NCBI GenBank assembly: GCA_025267735.1
Contig: CM046294.1
Coordinates: 654,001-718,000, forward strand
Origin: Mactra quadrangularis
Lineage: Eukaryota; Mollusca; Bivalvia; Venerida; Mactridae
DNA length: 64,000 bases
Reading direction: 5' to 3'
A program made the translations under genes and the position numbers. The notes beneath the pieces are model-generated. The model worked only from the letters and a program-made list of their open reading frames with translations. It did no database searches and was not told the DNA's origin. Positions 22,560-36,009 of the stretch are shown here, piece by piece. Within the stretch, counting starts at the first letter, position 1. The number at the start of each line of letters is the position of its first letter.

Positions 22560-25455
22560 TTATTAAAATTTGTTGTCAATAACAAGATATGAATATAAAT
22601 GTGCCAGTTGACTCTTTTTTAACTATACTCTTATCATGAATGTGTAATTAGTGCCTTACAATGTAATGTATTTTAATATACAATGTACATTTCTGCAAAA
22701 TATACGAAAAACCTTGAAGGTCGCTAAACAGATCGACTCCGTTCACTGACCAACCATGTACTCGCTTAAGCAACAAGTCACGTGCAATCTAACAGCTTAT
22801 TTGATTGGTCGGACGGATGCGTACATTTTAAAAGGAAATGAATAACCGCCATTTTCAACAGGTGAAAATTTGCTTTTCATAGGATTTCATGGAAATTATA
22901 CAATAAACAGGTTAGTTGGTTTCAAATTGTAAAACATGTCTTGGTTCCTTGGACCATTGCTAGAATGAAGTTTCCTTCTATTATAATATTTTGTTGAATG
23001 CAGTCCGAGCAGTCTTACGCCACATCTGGCACATGAATAAAATTTAGATATTTTCCTGCAGTGTGTGTGTGGGGGGGTGCGGGGGGGTAGCCGCTAAAGG
23101 TGTAATTTAAGTTTATATATAGTGCTTTTCTATATTTTTTCATAACGTTGCCTACGGGATATTCAAAAAAGTTATGGACCAATGTTGGTCAAGTCTATTA
23201 TTGTTTTATGCGATACTCAAGTTGGTTTTTTTCAGTCGGTTACGCGCTTGAACACCCAGTACACACAAAGTGTGTTTACACAAAATTGTTGAAAACCATA
23301 CACCACATATTTAATCATACTGTTCCTTAAAATTTATGTCCATTGGGATAGTTACTAACTTTTACTTTAATTCCTCCATTTATGAAGAGTAATATTTTTG
23401 TGAATGATGTGCAAAAATGGTTAGGAATTTAAATAAGAAATATAAAAGTTGAAAATTTGTTAACTGTTTTTTTTTACAGTAAACATCATATCCCCCAAAT
23501 ATCGGTGTTGTAAAACAGGCTAGCACAATTTAAACATAGGCTATACTATAACGACCGGACGTGAATAGATTGTTTGTTTTAACTGTCAAAACAATTATAA
23601 TTTTATTACTTGGTGGTTGGTTTTGTCGTATAATTTTCATCTTAATATTTATAAATCTTTATTGGTCTGATATGCAAATCGTGAAGCGCTTTTTGTAAAA
23701 CGTGTTGAAGTGATTTAATAGACTCACGTGATCGAGCAAAAATGATGTTTAACTGAAATGAAAGAAGGCGTGGTATGTTTCATGAGTGTCTGGTTGAATT
23801 ATTTAGGGCTAATTAGGTTGCACCACTTTCTTCTGGTACAGGTTTATTATGAATACTTGACTATTGTAAGCTGGGTGTAAGCAAATGGTGTCATCATGTT
23901 CTAAATAAAACTTTATATGCGTCTTTCTGCTATGTAAATATTTGTCATGTTTTTACTATTTTTTTTTATAATGTTTTTGTGATATGCGCAATTTATAACA
24001 ATGCATTTATAAAAATTATCATACAATTTGATCTTTGTCAATTTCTATATTTAATGAACTATCATAACAAGCTGCGTCAACTGGCAGTAAAGTTTTAAAA
24101 TGATTCTTATAAATATATAAATAGCATCTGATATAGTTTTTCTTCTATATGCTAAAATATAAATAACTGCTTTTAGTTTGATAAATACAAAATACAATGT
24201 AGACATCTTATATTGCAGATTTCTGTATGAGTTTAAGACGAGTTTGATTACATAATAGTCTCCATGGTTTCAGTGAAATTTGTATAAAATATGTGGAACT
24301 AAGATGGTCTAAGATATTACTATATTGATTGCTTATTTGATTTAAGATATTCAAGACTAGTCTACATGGCTTGTAAGGTAGGTTGAAAATTATGTTTATT
24401 TTTTACATTAAAAAACGTAACCACTTTATTATTGACTTGGTCATATAGTGAGTATTTAGATTTCTCCTGTAATTTTGTAGCTACAACTAAATATCCTAAT
24501 AATCTTGCCTAAATGAGAATCTACCTGTTATGTTTGATCCCATTTAGGAACTAGTATGTCATACATGTGCACAAATGTGTTGTTATAAAGTACTATTCTA
24601 GCGAAACAAAAAAATTTAATATCGTAGTTAATTTCAACTCCATAAGTTCGTGATTCAAGAATAGATATCATTCTCTCTACTTCTCACAAAGTGATGATTT
24701 TGTTATACATCGCAATTTAATAGTTCTTATGGAGCTATCAAGATTGGCTAGTTTCGAAGTTATATAAGTAGTTATATTAGCAATTTTATTTTATAATCTT
24801 CATTTCATGCTGATGCATTTTGACCGAATTTATTGTTATTTCCCTATCCCACGAGAATGTTTTACTCCGCTTAATTGCAGCTGACATGTCAGCTCATCGA
24901 AATTATACCACTCTCACATGTATCTTGTAACATTTGTGTGATGTGAAGCCTTCAAAGATACTGCTTTAGATTGATGAAATTCGATCCGTGGTGTCCGTTG
25001 TGGGTACGAATCTGGGACCTATTGATCCTTCAGAGCGTGTCAAACCACTGAACTTATGTTGCTATAAATTAATTAAGATTTACGGTCGTTGAATTGCCTG
25101 TAATTTGTTTAATACAATATCATACTGTAGATCGTATGGCTTTATTGTACGTTGACTGTTGAAAGGGGAATAATCCAATTAGCTTATTTAAATAATGTAT
25201 GTAGCATTTGTCTCCCTTTTCCTCTTTCAAATTAAACGTCAGGTTTGATAATGAATTATTTATGTACAATATGTAACCATTGGTTAAAACTTTAAATGCA
25301 AGGTAATCATTTATATTATATATTTTTATTTAGGTACGCTACGATACTGAGGGAGAAGAATTTATCTAGATGATTTTAAGATGAACAAAATGGCTTATAA
25401 TTCAGCACATCATCTTATATTTAGTACCAACTTCTGTGGTCAACAGAAAGAAGCT
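22560..25455. other. Intergenic, no gene recognised
   Basis: AT-rich sequence with no supportable exon. Around 22775-22870 there is a short cluster of promoter-like words (cacgtg, attggtc, accgccattttc), but no downstream coding exon is recognised. A G-rich run occurs near 23066-23090. Confidence 0.45.
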
Positions 25456-25460
25456 AAGTT

Positions 25461-25747
25461 TTATTCATTTATTTATTTACACTGGATTTAACGCAATGTC
25501 AACACAATTTATGTTTTTCTACGGCGCCCAGCGCACCTAACATAGCTTACCTGGACCTTTGTCTATTAGTATTACCAATACTCACCTACCCTTCCACAAG
25601 ACTGGAAACTTCCCAAATAACATTATTAGTTGAGAAAAATTGACATTATTGTTTAACTTTCATGGAAAGTTATAATAGGCCCGGATGGTATTTGAACTCG
25701 TTCCCCCTTCGGGACACTAAATTTTAAAATCCTTGCGTGCTACATTG
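25461..25747 (-). mobile_element. tRNA-derived SINE, family A, degraded
   Basis: It shows the family A tail ('ttgacattgcgttaaatcc' on the minus strand), core ('aggtaagctatgttaggtgc') and head remnant with 'cccgaagggggaacgag'. It is more mutated than 14072-14364. Confidence 0.7.
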
Positions 25748-26051
25748 TTAAGTAAGCTTATTGTTATGTATAATATATTTACAAGTAATCATTTATTAGA
25801 AAATAATTCTATTACATTGTGAAATTAGTAATCACAGTATTCATAAACCACTTAGAACCAGTGTCAATGCCCTCTTCGAATTTGAAATAATTAGGATATA
25901 GTGCTAATGTGAAGTGAAAGGGAACTAAAACATGTGTAACTGATTGGGTTTGAATCAAACATAAATAATGACCAACATTAAGTCACTGTTTATTAATCAT
26001 AATTATTGTACTTAAAGAATGAAACGACACTTGTTCTTGAAGCCTTCAAGC

Positions 26052-26350
26052 CGCCCGACTTGCTCAGTTGGTAGCACGCAAATCTACTGAATGAGGGGTC
26101 GTGGGTTCGATTCCCAGGCGGGGCATACTTTCGTGGAGTTTGGTCATAAAATTATTTCTACGGCCATTCTCCCTCCTACCAAAGATTTTTCATTATGTAG
26201 GACAGTTGTCAGTCACTGACGAAAGTATGTGCTTAGTAGTTGGTTAACAGCTAAATCCAGAGATTTAGCCTTTCCAGGAGTGAGTAGGTTGACTGACCGC
26301 CGTTATATGACCTATAAAATGTGTTGCTACGGCGTTAAACCCAACAAAAT
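26052..26350 (+). mobile_element. tRNA-derived SINE, family B, near full length
   Basis: The head at 26052-26126 looks like a tRNA ('ttgctcagttggtagcacg' and 'gtgggttcgattcccagg'). The core follows ('cgtggagtttggtcata', 'gtaggacagttgtcagtcac'), and the tail is 'gttgctacggcgttaaaccc'. The tRNA-like head is continuous with the body, so this is a retroposon and not a tRNA gene. Confidence 0.85.
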
Positions 26351-26351
26351 G

Positions 26352-26577
26352 TACCTTTTCATTAGTGTATTTATTGACAGTAAGTCATTTTTAAGTGGCA
26401 TATAACAATTTTTCTCCGTGTTTAACAAAGAATTAATGGTTATGTAGTTTTTATTATTAATATGTTGCATTATTCTGCAAAATGTGTATAATGTGGTTGT
26501 GGTACGAAAAGTTGGACCCCCCTAAAAAAGTTCGGACCCCCTAGAAAAATCCTGAATCCACCCATGAACTAGCCACA
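26352..26577 (-). repeat. Dispersed repeat, inverse copy of 5425-5705
   Basis: 'ttgcattattctgcaaaatg' and 'ataatgtggttgtgg' followed by C-runs ('ggacccccc') are the reverse complement of the repeat in eIF5A intron 2. It abuts the SINE ending at 26350. Confidence 0.55.
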
Positions 26578-27254
26578 AAAATAACCAAACCCTTGTACAA
26601 GAATATATAGTTCTAACTTCTAATTGTACAGCATCATGATCAATTGTTTTATAAAGTTATTAATTTTTTGACGCTATAACAAAACAACAAACAAACGAAG
26701 CCTTCATTCTAGAGTATGTTGCTGTTAGTATTATTCACAAAATTAATTGGCTATTATTTTGCGCTATTTTTGTATTTGCTCCATTTTTCACATAACACAT
26801 TTTTTTCTTTTTTTCTTTTATTTATGACAAAATGGCCTTATGTACTTTGTACATCAAATCAAAAAATGATATCATCATAAAAATCACTGCTTTCATATTC
26901 TTACTCATTAAGATATTGAATGGCCATAAAACACCCTTTAAAGTTCGTACATGTTATAACTATTTCAGTAATGCTGTAATGTCACACAAACATTCTCAAA
27001 AATAAAAATTATACTTTGCCTGTCATCTAATCACCACCCTTTTTGTTAAGGTTTCTATATTTATCACAATATACTATCTAACCCAAATCCAATACAAATC
27101 TCTATTGTTTCTGTTTTGGTGCTTTTCTACAGTCTAATAAAAAGTAGTGAGGTAAAAAGCGCAATTTCTGTTGCTAATCATTCTTCTGATTGTTGCTTGA
27201 AACACATTATCAATAAATGTGTATCACTTATTTCAAGCTCTGAATTTTGTATAA

Positions 27255-29830
27255 TTAATCTCTTTGTCGCTTTATGACACACAAAACCCCGATATAAGAT
27301 ATTGCCTCTCATCAAAACAGTATATCTATTGTTTCCTTTCTGTCTATGTCATTGTATGACCCATAGACCCACCAGGTAAGTATTACATTAAAACCATAAA
27401 ACCATAACCGTTCTTTTTTCTACCTTTGTCGCTGTATGACACACATACACACTAAAAAGATTGTCTAAAAAGATAAATGTTGGTATTATTTCTATCTTTG
27501 TCACCGTATGGAACACAACCCCACTAGGTAAGTATTAAAGAAAACCGTAAAACTCTGACCGTTCTTGTTTATATCTTTGTCGCTGTATGACTTAAATACT
27601 CACTTTAAAATGACCAAAGCACAACTGTAGATATTGTTTCTTTCTTTGTCGTTGTATTACACGCAAACTCACTAGGTAAGTATTTGAGAAAACCATAAAA
27701 CCCTTACCGTTCTTTGCTTCCTATCTTTGTCGCTGTATGACACTAATACTCACTTAAAAGATTGACCAAAGCACAACTGTAGATATTGCTTCTATCTTTG
27801 TCGCTGTTAGACTCACAAACCCACTAGGGAAGTATTAAAAAAACACAAACCATAAAATCATAACTGTTCTTTGTTTCTTTCTTTGTCGCTGAATGATGCA
27901 ATACTCACTTAAAAGAATGACCAAAACCACAACTTTAGATATTGTTTTTATCGTAATCTCTGTATGACACACACAAACCCACTTGGTAAGTATTCAAGAA
28001 AAACCCAAAATCATAAAACATATCTATTCTTTGTTTCTATCTTTGTCGCTGTATGACGCAAATAACCACACAAAAGATTGTCTAAAATCTCAACTATTGA
28101 TATTATTCCTATCTTTGTCTCCGTATGACACACAACCTCACTAGATAAGTATTAAAGAAAACCATAAAATCATAACTGTTCTTTGTTTCTAGCATTGTCG
28201 CTGTATGACTTAAATACTCACTTAAAATGACCAGAACACAACTGTAGATATTGTTTCTACCTTTGTCGTTGTATGACACGCAAACCCACTAGGTAAGTAT
28301 TTGAGAAAACCATAATACCCTTACCGTTCTTTGCTTCCTATCTTTGTCGCTGTATGACACAAATACTCGCTATAAAGATTGACCAAAACACAACTGTAGA
28401 TATTGTTTCTATCTTTGTCGTTGTATGACACGCAAACCCACTAGGTAAGTATTTGAGAAAACCATAATACCCTTACCGTTCTTTGCTTCCTATCTTTGTC
28501 GCTGTATGACACAAATACTCGCTATAAAGATTGGCCAAAACACAACTGTAGATATTGTTTCTATCTTTGTCGTTGTATGACACGCAAACTCACTAGGTAA
28601 GTATTTGAGAAAACCATAAAACCCTTACCGTTCTTTGCTTCCTATCTTTGTCGCTGTATGACACTAATACTCACTTAAAAGATTGACCAAAACACAACTG
28701 TTGATATTATTTCTATCTTTATCGCTGTATGACACACAACCCCACTAGATAAGTATTAAAGAAAACCATAAAATCACAACTGTTCTTTGTTTCTAGCCTT
28801 GTCGCTGTATGACTTAAATACTCACTTAAAAATGACCAAAAAAAAACCCACAAAAAATAACTGTTATCATTTCTCTATTTGTCGCTGTAAGACACACAAA
28901 CCCATTAGGTAAGTATTAAAGAAAACCGCAAAACCATGAAGTCATAACTTTTCTCTGTTTCTAGCTTTGTCGCTGTATGACACCAATACTCGCTTAAAAG
29001 ATTGACCAAAACACAACTGTTGATATTGTTTCTATCTTTGTCGTTGTATGACACACAAACCCACTAAAAAGTATTTGAGAAAACCATAAAACCCTTACCG
29101 TTCTTTTTCCTATCTTTGTCGCTGTATGACACTAATGCTCACTTAAATAATTTACCAAAACACAGCTGTATATATTGTTTCTCTCTTTGTTGTTGTATGA
29201 CACACAATCCAACTAGATAAGTATTAAAGGCAACCATAAAATCATAACTGTTCTTTGTTTCTATCTTTGTCGCTGTATGACACAAATACTCGCTTAAAAG
29301 ATTGACCAAAACACAACTGTTGATATTGTTTCTATCTTTGTCGTTGTTTGTCACACAAACCCACTAAAAAGTATTTGAGAAAACCATAAAACCCTTACCG
29401 TTCTTTTTCCTATCTTTGTCGCTGTCTGACACTAATACTCACTTAAAAGATTTACCAAAACACAACTGTTGATATTATTTCTCTCATTGTCGTTGTATGA
29501 CACACAAACCCACTAAAAAGTATTTGAGAAAACCATAAAACCCTTACCGTTCTTTTTCCTATCTTTGTCGCTGTATGACACTAATACTCACTTCAGAGAT
29601 TGTCAAAAAACACAGCTGTTGATATTATTTCTATCTTTGTCGCTGTAAGACACAAACTCACTAGGCAAGTATTAAAGAAATCATAAACCACAAAATCATA
29701 ACTGTTCTTTATTTCTTGCTTTGTCGCTGTTCGACACAAATACTCATTTAAAAGGTTGTTCAAAAACAAACTGTTGATGATGTTAAACTATTATTTATAT
29801 CTTTGTCGCTGTATGATATTTATAAAGCAA
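27255..29830. repeat. Satellite-like tandem array, ~152-bp dimeric unit
   Basis: About 17 units of ~152 bp; adjacent units at about 28341 and 28493 differ at very few positions. Each unit is a dimer of two related halves that both start with 'ctttgtcg.tgtatgacac'. One half continues with 'aatactcacttaaaagattg', the other with 'acccactaggtaagtatt'. Edge units (before about 27450 and after 29600) are more diverged. It has no sustained open frame. The 'ggtaagtatt' in many units matches a consensus 5' splice site. Confidence 0.9.
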
Positions 29831-31990
29831 AGGTTATTATTTTCTACCAAAACTACATTATAACTTCTGCAGAGCGGTCATCTTCAGGAGAAATTCTCTG
29901 CACAACAACTGCTTTTGATATTTTCCTAAGGCGTAATTTATATTGAATTTAACCTCTGCAGTGCAACAACCTCTAAACAGCGACATACTATAGCTCCACT
30001 TAGTTGAAGTTGTTCAAGCGAGGTTTTGACTGCATATTATTTCTTTCTTTGTCGTTGTATGACAAAACTCTTCCCTTTAAACGATATTGGTTAGTCACAG
30101 ATCCTGTAACTAGTGTAATAAATTCCTTCCTTCTCTCAATATATGATACAAATTCGCTCTCTTTAAATTCTATTCTATACCACAACTGTCCAAATGGGAG
30201 AAAATGGCAAGCATTTTAGAGGATTAAACGTCCGCTATATTGCTTGCATATTTTACGTTTGCTTTAATCTATGTCACACAATGAAGGGATCCCTAAAGTT
30301 AAGTTGACATTACCTCAATGTCCACAAAACTGCTTGACATGATAAGAGACTTACAAACTATAAGCAGTTTGGTTACACCAGCCAAATTATTATATATCAA
30401 TATCTTGCTAGACAAGTTATGTCAAACACTTTACATCAAAAGGATAACATTAGTTAAATGTTGTCTAAGCACTTTTTCACTTTTCATAAGATAACTTAAC
30501 AAATCCTTTGTGTATAATACAATTGTACCAGTGGATCAGATCTTGTTGTTCTAAAAGTTCGTTTACTAGGGTGGATGGTTTTGTAAGTGATTGACATTGC
30601 ACGGACATGTTGACCCATTGCGCCAGGAAAGCACCTGTCATTGTTCTGGCCATCTAATGATTATTGTTTGAATGTAGTGCTCGGTCCTACTCATACCGTA
30701 TGAGTAGGCATAATGCATTGGGATTTATCTTTGTCTTAATTTCTAAATTCAAGTTACAAATTAAATTAGGTTAAGATACTGGTACTGGTATAGGGTGCCA
30801 TTAATATACCTAGCCACACCAAGAGAGATGTGGGGGAGCACGTCATGTGAACAATTTTCTGCCGGTGGTCAGTAGGTCTTATACTTCCTTGTTACTCCTA
30901 ACCGAGTAATGGGAGGTATATTTTTCGCCGGTCAGCAATGGCTAAGACATTACTGGTTATTGATATCCAATTGGTTGACTTATCTGGTTCATCTCTTACA
31001 AAGTCATCACTATCACCATATATGTAAACACACAACATGGAAAATGGCAACTTTATTCTACTGTCAGAACACAATTATAAATATTAATTGCTCGACTAGA
31101 TTGAAGTACCTTAACTATTGTAAGAACCATATTTCCTGTATCCTTAACTGGTCAGGAAGATAAAATCATCATAGTACATGTAGATACAACTCCAAACAGT
31201 TACAATAATGACTGTGTGATATTCACTAGATCCCCATTGTATTATTGATATATATTACTGTATGGTTAAAAACAATGTCACATCACGAAATGAAGCATTT
31301 ATATATCAATAATGCACAACCAATACTCATTCTCATAATATCATTATCGTATCTTAAATGTTTGCTTCTTAAAATATAGTTAACAGTATCAGTTATTTTG
31401 CAGGACAGACACATTGTCAATAGATTGCACTCTGTATACTAAAACATTTATATGTGCATCTTAAAAGAGGTAGAACACTTAATGAAGGGATCCTTTTAGT
31501 TGTGTTGACTTCTATCTGTCTTATGTGACTCTTTATTTCTTATCATTTGAACCATGTGTTAAATGCAGTATAAAATGCGGCATAATAAAAAAACTGACCT
31601 CTCCAACTTGTCTTCTCCGTTCATAAACTCATCTTTATTTGCTCTAAAGCTCAGTAAGCTTATGTCATTGCCCCAAACAATTGTCTTATCATATATATAT
31701 AATACCATATATAAGTATATCATTCATATCTGGAAGTTCTCTTTGCATGACGATATCTCATTGTTCTGGAGCTTACTAGTCAGAATTTCTGTTTAGTTAT
31801 TCATAAGACATTTCTCTCATGTCTTTGGCGAACCACGTATGAAATAAATATAACAATTCCAACCAACTTAATGATTCTATAGATTCACAACAAAAGCTTC
31901 TTTGTTGTTATTCCATACCTGTTTATAGCACCAATACTCCTTTAAAAACAATCATTGCAGACAGTGCAACGAGTGACATTATTTCATTTC
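29831..31990. other. Intergenic, no gene recognised
   Basis: One stray satellite monomer remnant ('ctttgtcgttgtatgac') lies near 30045-30062. Otherwise the sequence is unique-looking and AT-rich, without coding support. Confidence 0.45.
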
Positions 31991-31993
31991 TGA

Positions 31994-32260
31994 ATGCGTT
32001 CATTTCAACCAAATATACTCTGTTCATTAAATATACTCTGTTCATTAAATATACTCTGTTCATTTAACATACTCTGTGCATTTAACATACTCTATTCTTT
32101 AAGCATATTCTATAATATCAAATGTACTCTTTACATTAAACATACTGTATACGTTAAATATACACTATACATTGAATACATTTTATTCAATAAACATATT
32201 CTTTTCAACAAACAAGCTCTAAACATGAAACATACTATGTACACGAATCCTTAAGAACAA
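31994..32260. repeat. Degenerate ~18-bp tandem repeat
   Basis: Repeats of a unit like 'aaatatactctgttcatt' are clear at 32010-32090 and decay rightwards. Because the unit length is a multiple of three, it produces a spurious open frame. Confidence 0.7.
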
Positions 32261-32937
32261 ATAAACATGTATATACTGAAAACGAATGTGTGCCTAAAGA
32301 ACGCTTATTTCCGACTGCAGATACATCCTTAATACAAATGTACCCTTAACCAGAAACAAAGTGTTAATATATTACATGTATATTCATGACATGAAAAAAA
32401 AAACTATTAATAAAACACATGAAACATACTCATTTAAATTGACTTGCTATTAACATAAAACTTACTGAATCAATCTCTTAACATAAGACGCAACCTTTAC
32501 ACGAAACTGACATTTTTGGACTTATATAAAGCTATTATTTACATTATCACCATTTTTAATAGATAAAAATACTCCTTACATTAAAACATGTTTTCCGTAT
32601 TAAACATACTTTCGAAAGTAATAAACCTCCGCCTGGCCTATCAATAGTCTTTGCAATAAAAGTTTAAAAAAAAACTGAGTTTTTCTAGTCTCAATTATGC
32701 ATGTATATTATGGCAAGAAGTAACTGTTTTATTACGTACGATGTTCACTTTTTGTATTAAAGATTTATTTTACAATTTTACGCTCATATCAAGGGAGGCT
32801 ACTTTGGTAATGACTCCGAAATTTTCAAAAGTGGCCTCAGATGTTCCGACTTTATATCTTGTCTTGTAGAACTTTATTGAACATTTCTAAATTGTCAATT
32901 ACAAATTGTAAAAATAATCTCTTGATCTTTTGCAGTA

Positions 32938-33005
32938 ACGGCGTTGGTGTAGTGGTAGCACTTTAAAGCTGGCGACCTGGGTTTGATTCCCGAAGAACGG
33001 TAGGT
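32938..33005 (+). repeat. tRNA-like SINE head
   Basis: 'gttggtgtagtggtagcac' (A box) and 'gacctgggtttgattcccg' (B box) are at tRNA spacing. The acceptor arm is poor. The 42-bp tandem array starts about 45 bp downstream, so it may be a SINE head whose 3' body was replaced by the array. Confidence 0.5.
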
Positions 33006-33049
33006 CTTACCTATCCATGAAAATCCAGCTACAAGGCCGAGTTTCTTTC

Positions 33050-33232
33050 TATACGTCATTATACGATGACAATTTACCATTATACGATACTCATACGTCA
33101 TTATACGATGACAATTTACCATTATACGATACTCATGCGTTATTATACGATTACAATTTACCATTATACGATACTCATGCGTCATTATACGATGACAATT
33201 TACCATTATACGATGCTCATGTCTCATTAACA
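33050..33232. repeat. 42-bp tandem array (2 x 21 bp)
   Basis: Alternating 21-mers 'cattatacgatgacaattta' and 'cattatacgatactcatgcg' (each shown without its last base) make a 42-bp higher-order unit, repeated about four times. It is clearly related to the 21-bp array that follows at 33340. Confidence 0.85.
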
Positions 33233-33339
33233 TGAGAAGAACCTTTATGTGCATTGAATATACCATAAAGTGATGTACAAAGTGTAATATATGATGTTAC
33301 CTTTTTTATTAAAAGATGACCTTTTACAATTATCCGACG

Positions 33340-33785
33340 GTTATTTGTCATTATACTATGATCATTTGTCATTTTACGATATTCATTTGTCATTATACGA
33401 TGTTCATTTGTCATTATACGATGTTCATTTGTCATTATACGATGTTCATTTGTCATTATACGATGTTCATTTGTCATTATACGATGTTCATTTGTCATTA
33501 TACGATGCTCATTCATCATCATACGATGTTCATTATACGATGCTCATTCATCATCATACGATGTTCATTTTACGATGCTCATTCGTCATTATAGGATGCT
33601 CATTTTTATTATACGATGTTCATTTGTCATTATGTTATGATCAATCGTCATTTTACGATGCTTATTCGTCATTATACTATGATTATTCGTCATTTTACGA
33701 TGGTCATAAGTCATTAAATGATGCTCATTCGTCATTTTACGATGCTCGTTTGTCATTATACGATGCTCATTCGTCATTATAAGGA
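33340..33785. repeat. 21-bp tandem array
   Basis: About 20 copies of the unit 'tcatttgtcattatacgatg' plus one base. Copies at 33385-33510 are nearly identical; later copies alternate cat, ttac and atgct variants. The 21-bp period keeps frames open on both strands, giving artefactual heptad-repeat proteins. Confidence 0.88.
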
Positions 33786-33814
33786 TGAAATTTATAAAAA
33801 AAACTTTTTTTTTG

Positions 33815-33940
33815 TTAATGATGATAATGGTGATGATAATGATGATGGTGATAATAATGATTTGATGATAATGTGATGATGATAATGGTGATAATGATGC
33901 TGATAATGATGCTGATGATGATAATGATGGTGATAATGAA
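33815..33940. repeat. GAT/AATGAT microsatellite
   Basis: An imperfect run of gatgataatg-type trinucleotides adjoins the 21-bp array. Confidence 0.8.
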
Positions 33941-34681
33941 ACATGCTGTCTGAGCTCTGTCTAATGGTGAATATTAAGCTATAGATAATGACGACTAACT
34001 GCTACTTGACATGAAACTGATGGTTTACATTAAAGATGCATTCGTACAAACCATTTTGCCTACCCATGTCCAACAATGTCAGTATTTGAGATCTCCATGG
34101 TAGTGTTTTTAATACCCCCGTTACACCAAACTCGTTCTCACTACGTTCTGAAAAAATTGGACCGAACGAGCTTCAACTGTGTGCAAACGGACTGGACGTA
34201 GTTCCAACTTTCTACGGTCTGTATTCGAACGTTATGGACGAGCTCGGACGGGGTTGAACGGGAATGGGGTTTTAGAACTTTGAGTCGACTCAAATTTTTT
34301 TTGCGGCACCCGTTCTGCAATTAGACTGAGTGACATCGTACTGACAACGGAAAGGACGTACTGCGAACGGAATTGCCGTACTAGCATCGTACTCGGGACT
34401 TGCCTTGTCGTAGTTCGATCGGGCCACAATTTGCAGTAAGTTTACACACAGACCTGTTCCGTTTGTAATACCCTCGTTACACCAAACTCGTTCTCACTAC
34501 GTTCTGAAAAACATGGACCGAACGAGCTCCAACTGTGTGCAAACGGACTGGACGTAGTTGCAACTTTCTACGGTCTGTGTTCAAACGTTATGGACGAGCT
34601 CGGACGGGGTTGAACGGGAATGGGGTTTCAGAACTTTGAGTCGACTCAAAATATTTTTGCGGCCACCCCGTTCTGCAATTA

Positions 34682-36009
34682 TACCCCCGTTACACCAAAC
34701 TCGTTCTCACTACGTTCTGAAAACATTGGACCGAACGAGCTCTAACTGTGTGCAAACGGACTGGACGTAGTTGCAACTTTCTACGGTCTGTGTTCGAACG
34801 TTATGGACGAGCTCGGACGGGGTTGAACGGAAATGGGGTTTCAGAACTTTGAGTCGACTCAAAATATTTTTGCGGCCACCCCGTTCTGCAATTAGACTGA
34901 GTGACAACGTACTGACAACGGAAAGGACGTACTGCGAACGGAATTGCCGTACTAGCATCGTACTCGGGACGTGCTTTGTCGTAGTTCGATCGGGCCACAA
35001 TTTGCAGTACGTTTACACCCCGACCTGTTCCGTTTGTAACTCGTTCATTCCGTTTGCACACAGACTTAACTCGACTTAATTACGTCCATAGTGCGTTGTT
35101 ATCCCGTCTAAATGCACAAAAACAAAATACGAAGTTCTGAACCAGTTTGCAACACGTTTACACACAGTTCTTAAAGTTCGCAGTAGGTTCTCGGTACGTT
35201 CTACTCGTTGTTAGTAAGTCTGTTGCGTTCGTTTGCAGTTCGTACCACGTCCATAACGTCTACAGTACGATCTGACAAGGTTTGATATAAATACAGACCA
35301 TTTCTCACCAAGTTATCATCTGGGCCCAAGCTCTTTGCCTAGAACCATGGAAGTCGTTAATGCTTTGAATGTTGGCTTTGTACTCTTTTTTATAGAAGTG
35401 GAGCAAGAATACAATTACATGGTAGAGGAGAAACTTCCTCATTTTTAATAACTGGCTCAGGAGGCTTAGTATCTTGTGGCTTATCTTGAGGCTGGTCTTC
35501 AAGAGCTTCACATGTGCAGGTGATTTTGAATCGTTTGGAAGCGATTGCCTTAACACGCACCGTCTGTCTGATTCCACTCTTTCTTGGAGGCTTGATGGTC
35601 ACAGTGATGCTTGACAAATTGTGTCCTCAAAGCTCAAAGCGCGGAACGAGAATGAGAACGGGAAGAAATGTCCAGGATATTTATAGCAATCGGATCAGAA
35701 CGTGACGTTATTTCGTTCAAAACGCACTAAGATTGAGATAAGTACGTACTTAAAACGAGTTGAACTGTCTTAAACGGGATGGTCAATTGTAAAGAAGTTT
35801 AGAAGAACTAGTTATGAACGGGTTAAAACTGACTACGAACGGGATAAAAACGAAATGCACGCAACGAGAACTGGTTCTGAACGAACTATGATCGTATAGC
35901 TGATATTTTTCGACTTAAACGGCACGTTCTAACTCGTTCACAACCAGTTTCACAATATTTTTAGGACGGGGTCGAACGTTCTGAGAACTTGTTTGGTGTA
36001 ACGGGGCCC
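34682..36009 (-). mobile_element. Complete element copy with TTA target duplication (ORF damaged)
   Basis: 1328 bp, flanked by TTA at 34679-34681 and 36010-36012, inserted into an older copy of itself at 'ctgcaatta/gactgag'. It carries the conserved ORF on the minus strand (end at 35390), but the start ATG has become AAG. A TATA-like 'tataaata' lies at 35286-35293 on the plus strand, followed by a 33-codon frame starting in 'accatgg' at 35347. Confidence 0.75.

Noticed and set aside
26052..26126. Functional tRNA gene
   Set aside because: A and B boxes are present, but the sequence runs straight into a SINE core and tail found elsewhere in the window. The same applies to 14281-14364, 20757-20832 and 48455-48540.
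27255..29830. CRISPR-like spaced repeats
   Set aside because: The whole ~152-bp unit is repeated, including the 'spacers', and the context is animal DNA. It is a satellite.
33217..33782. Long open frames on both strands in the 21-bp array
   Set aside because: The period is a multiple of three and both strands stay open; no start context, splice sites or domain.
35514..35705. 63-codon frame antisense to the 67-codon element ORF (also 36630-36821 and 37585-37776)
   Set aside because: Not listed as a gene because it overlaps the other ORF completely. It is kept open equally in all copies, so neither strand can be proven. The ATG-plus-TATA arrangement favours the other strand slightly.
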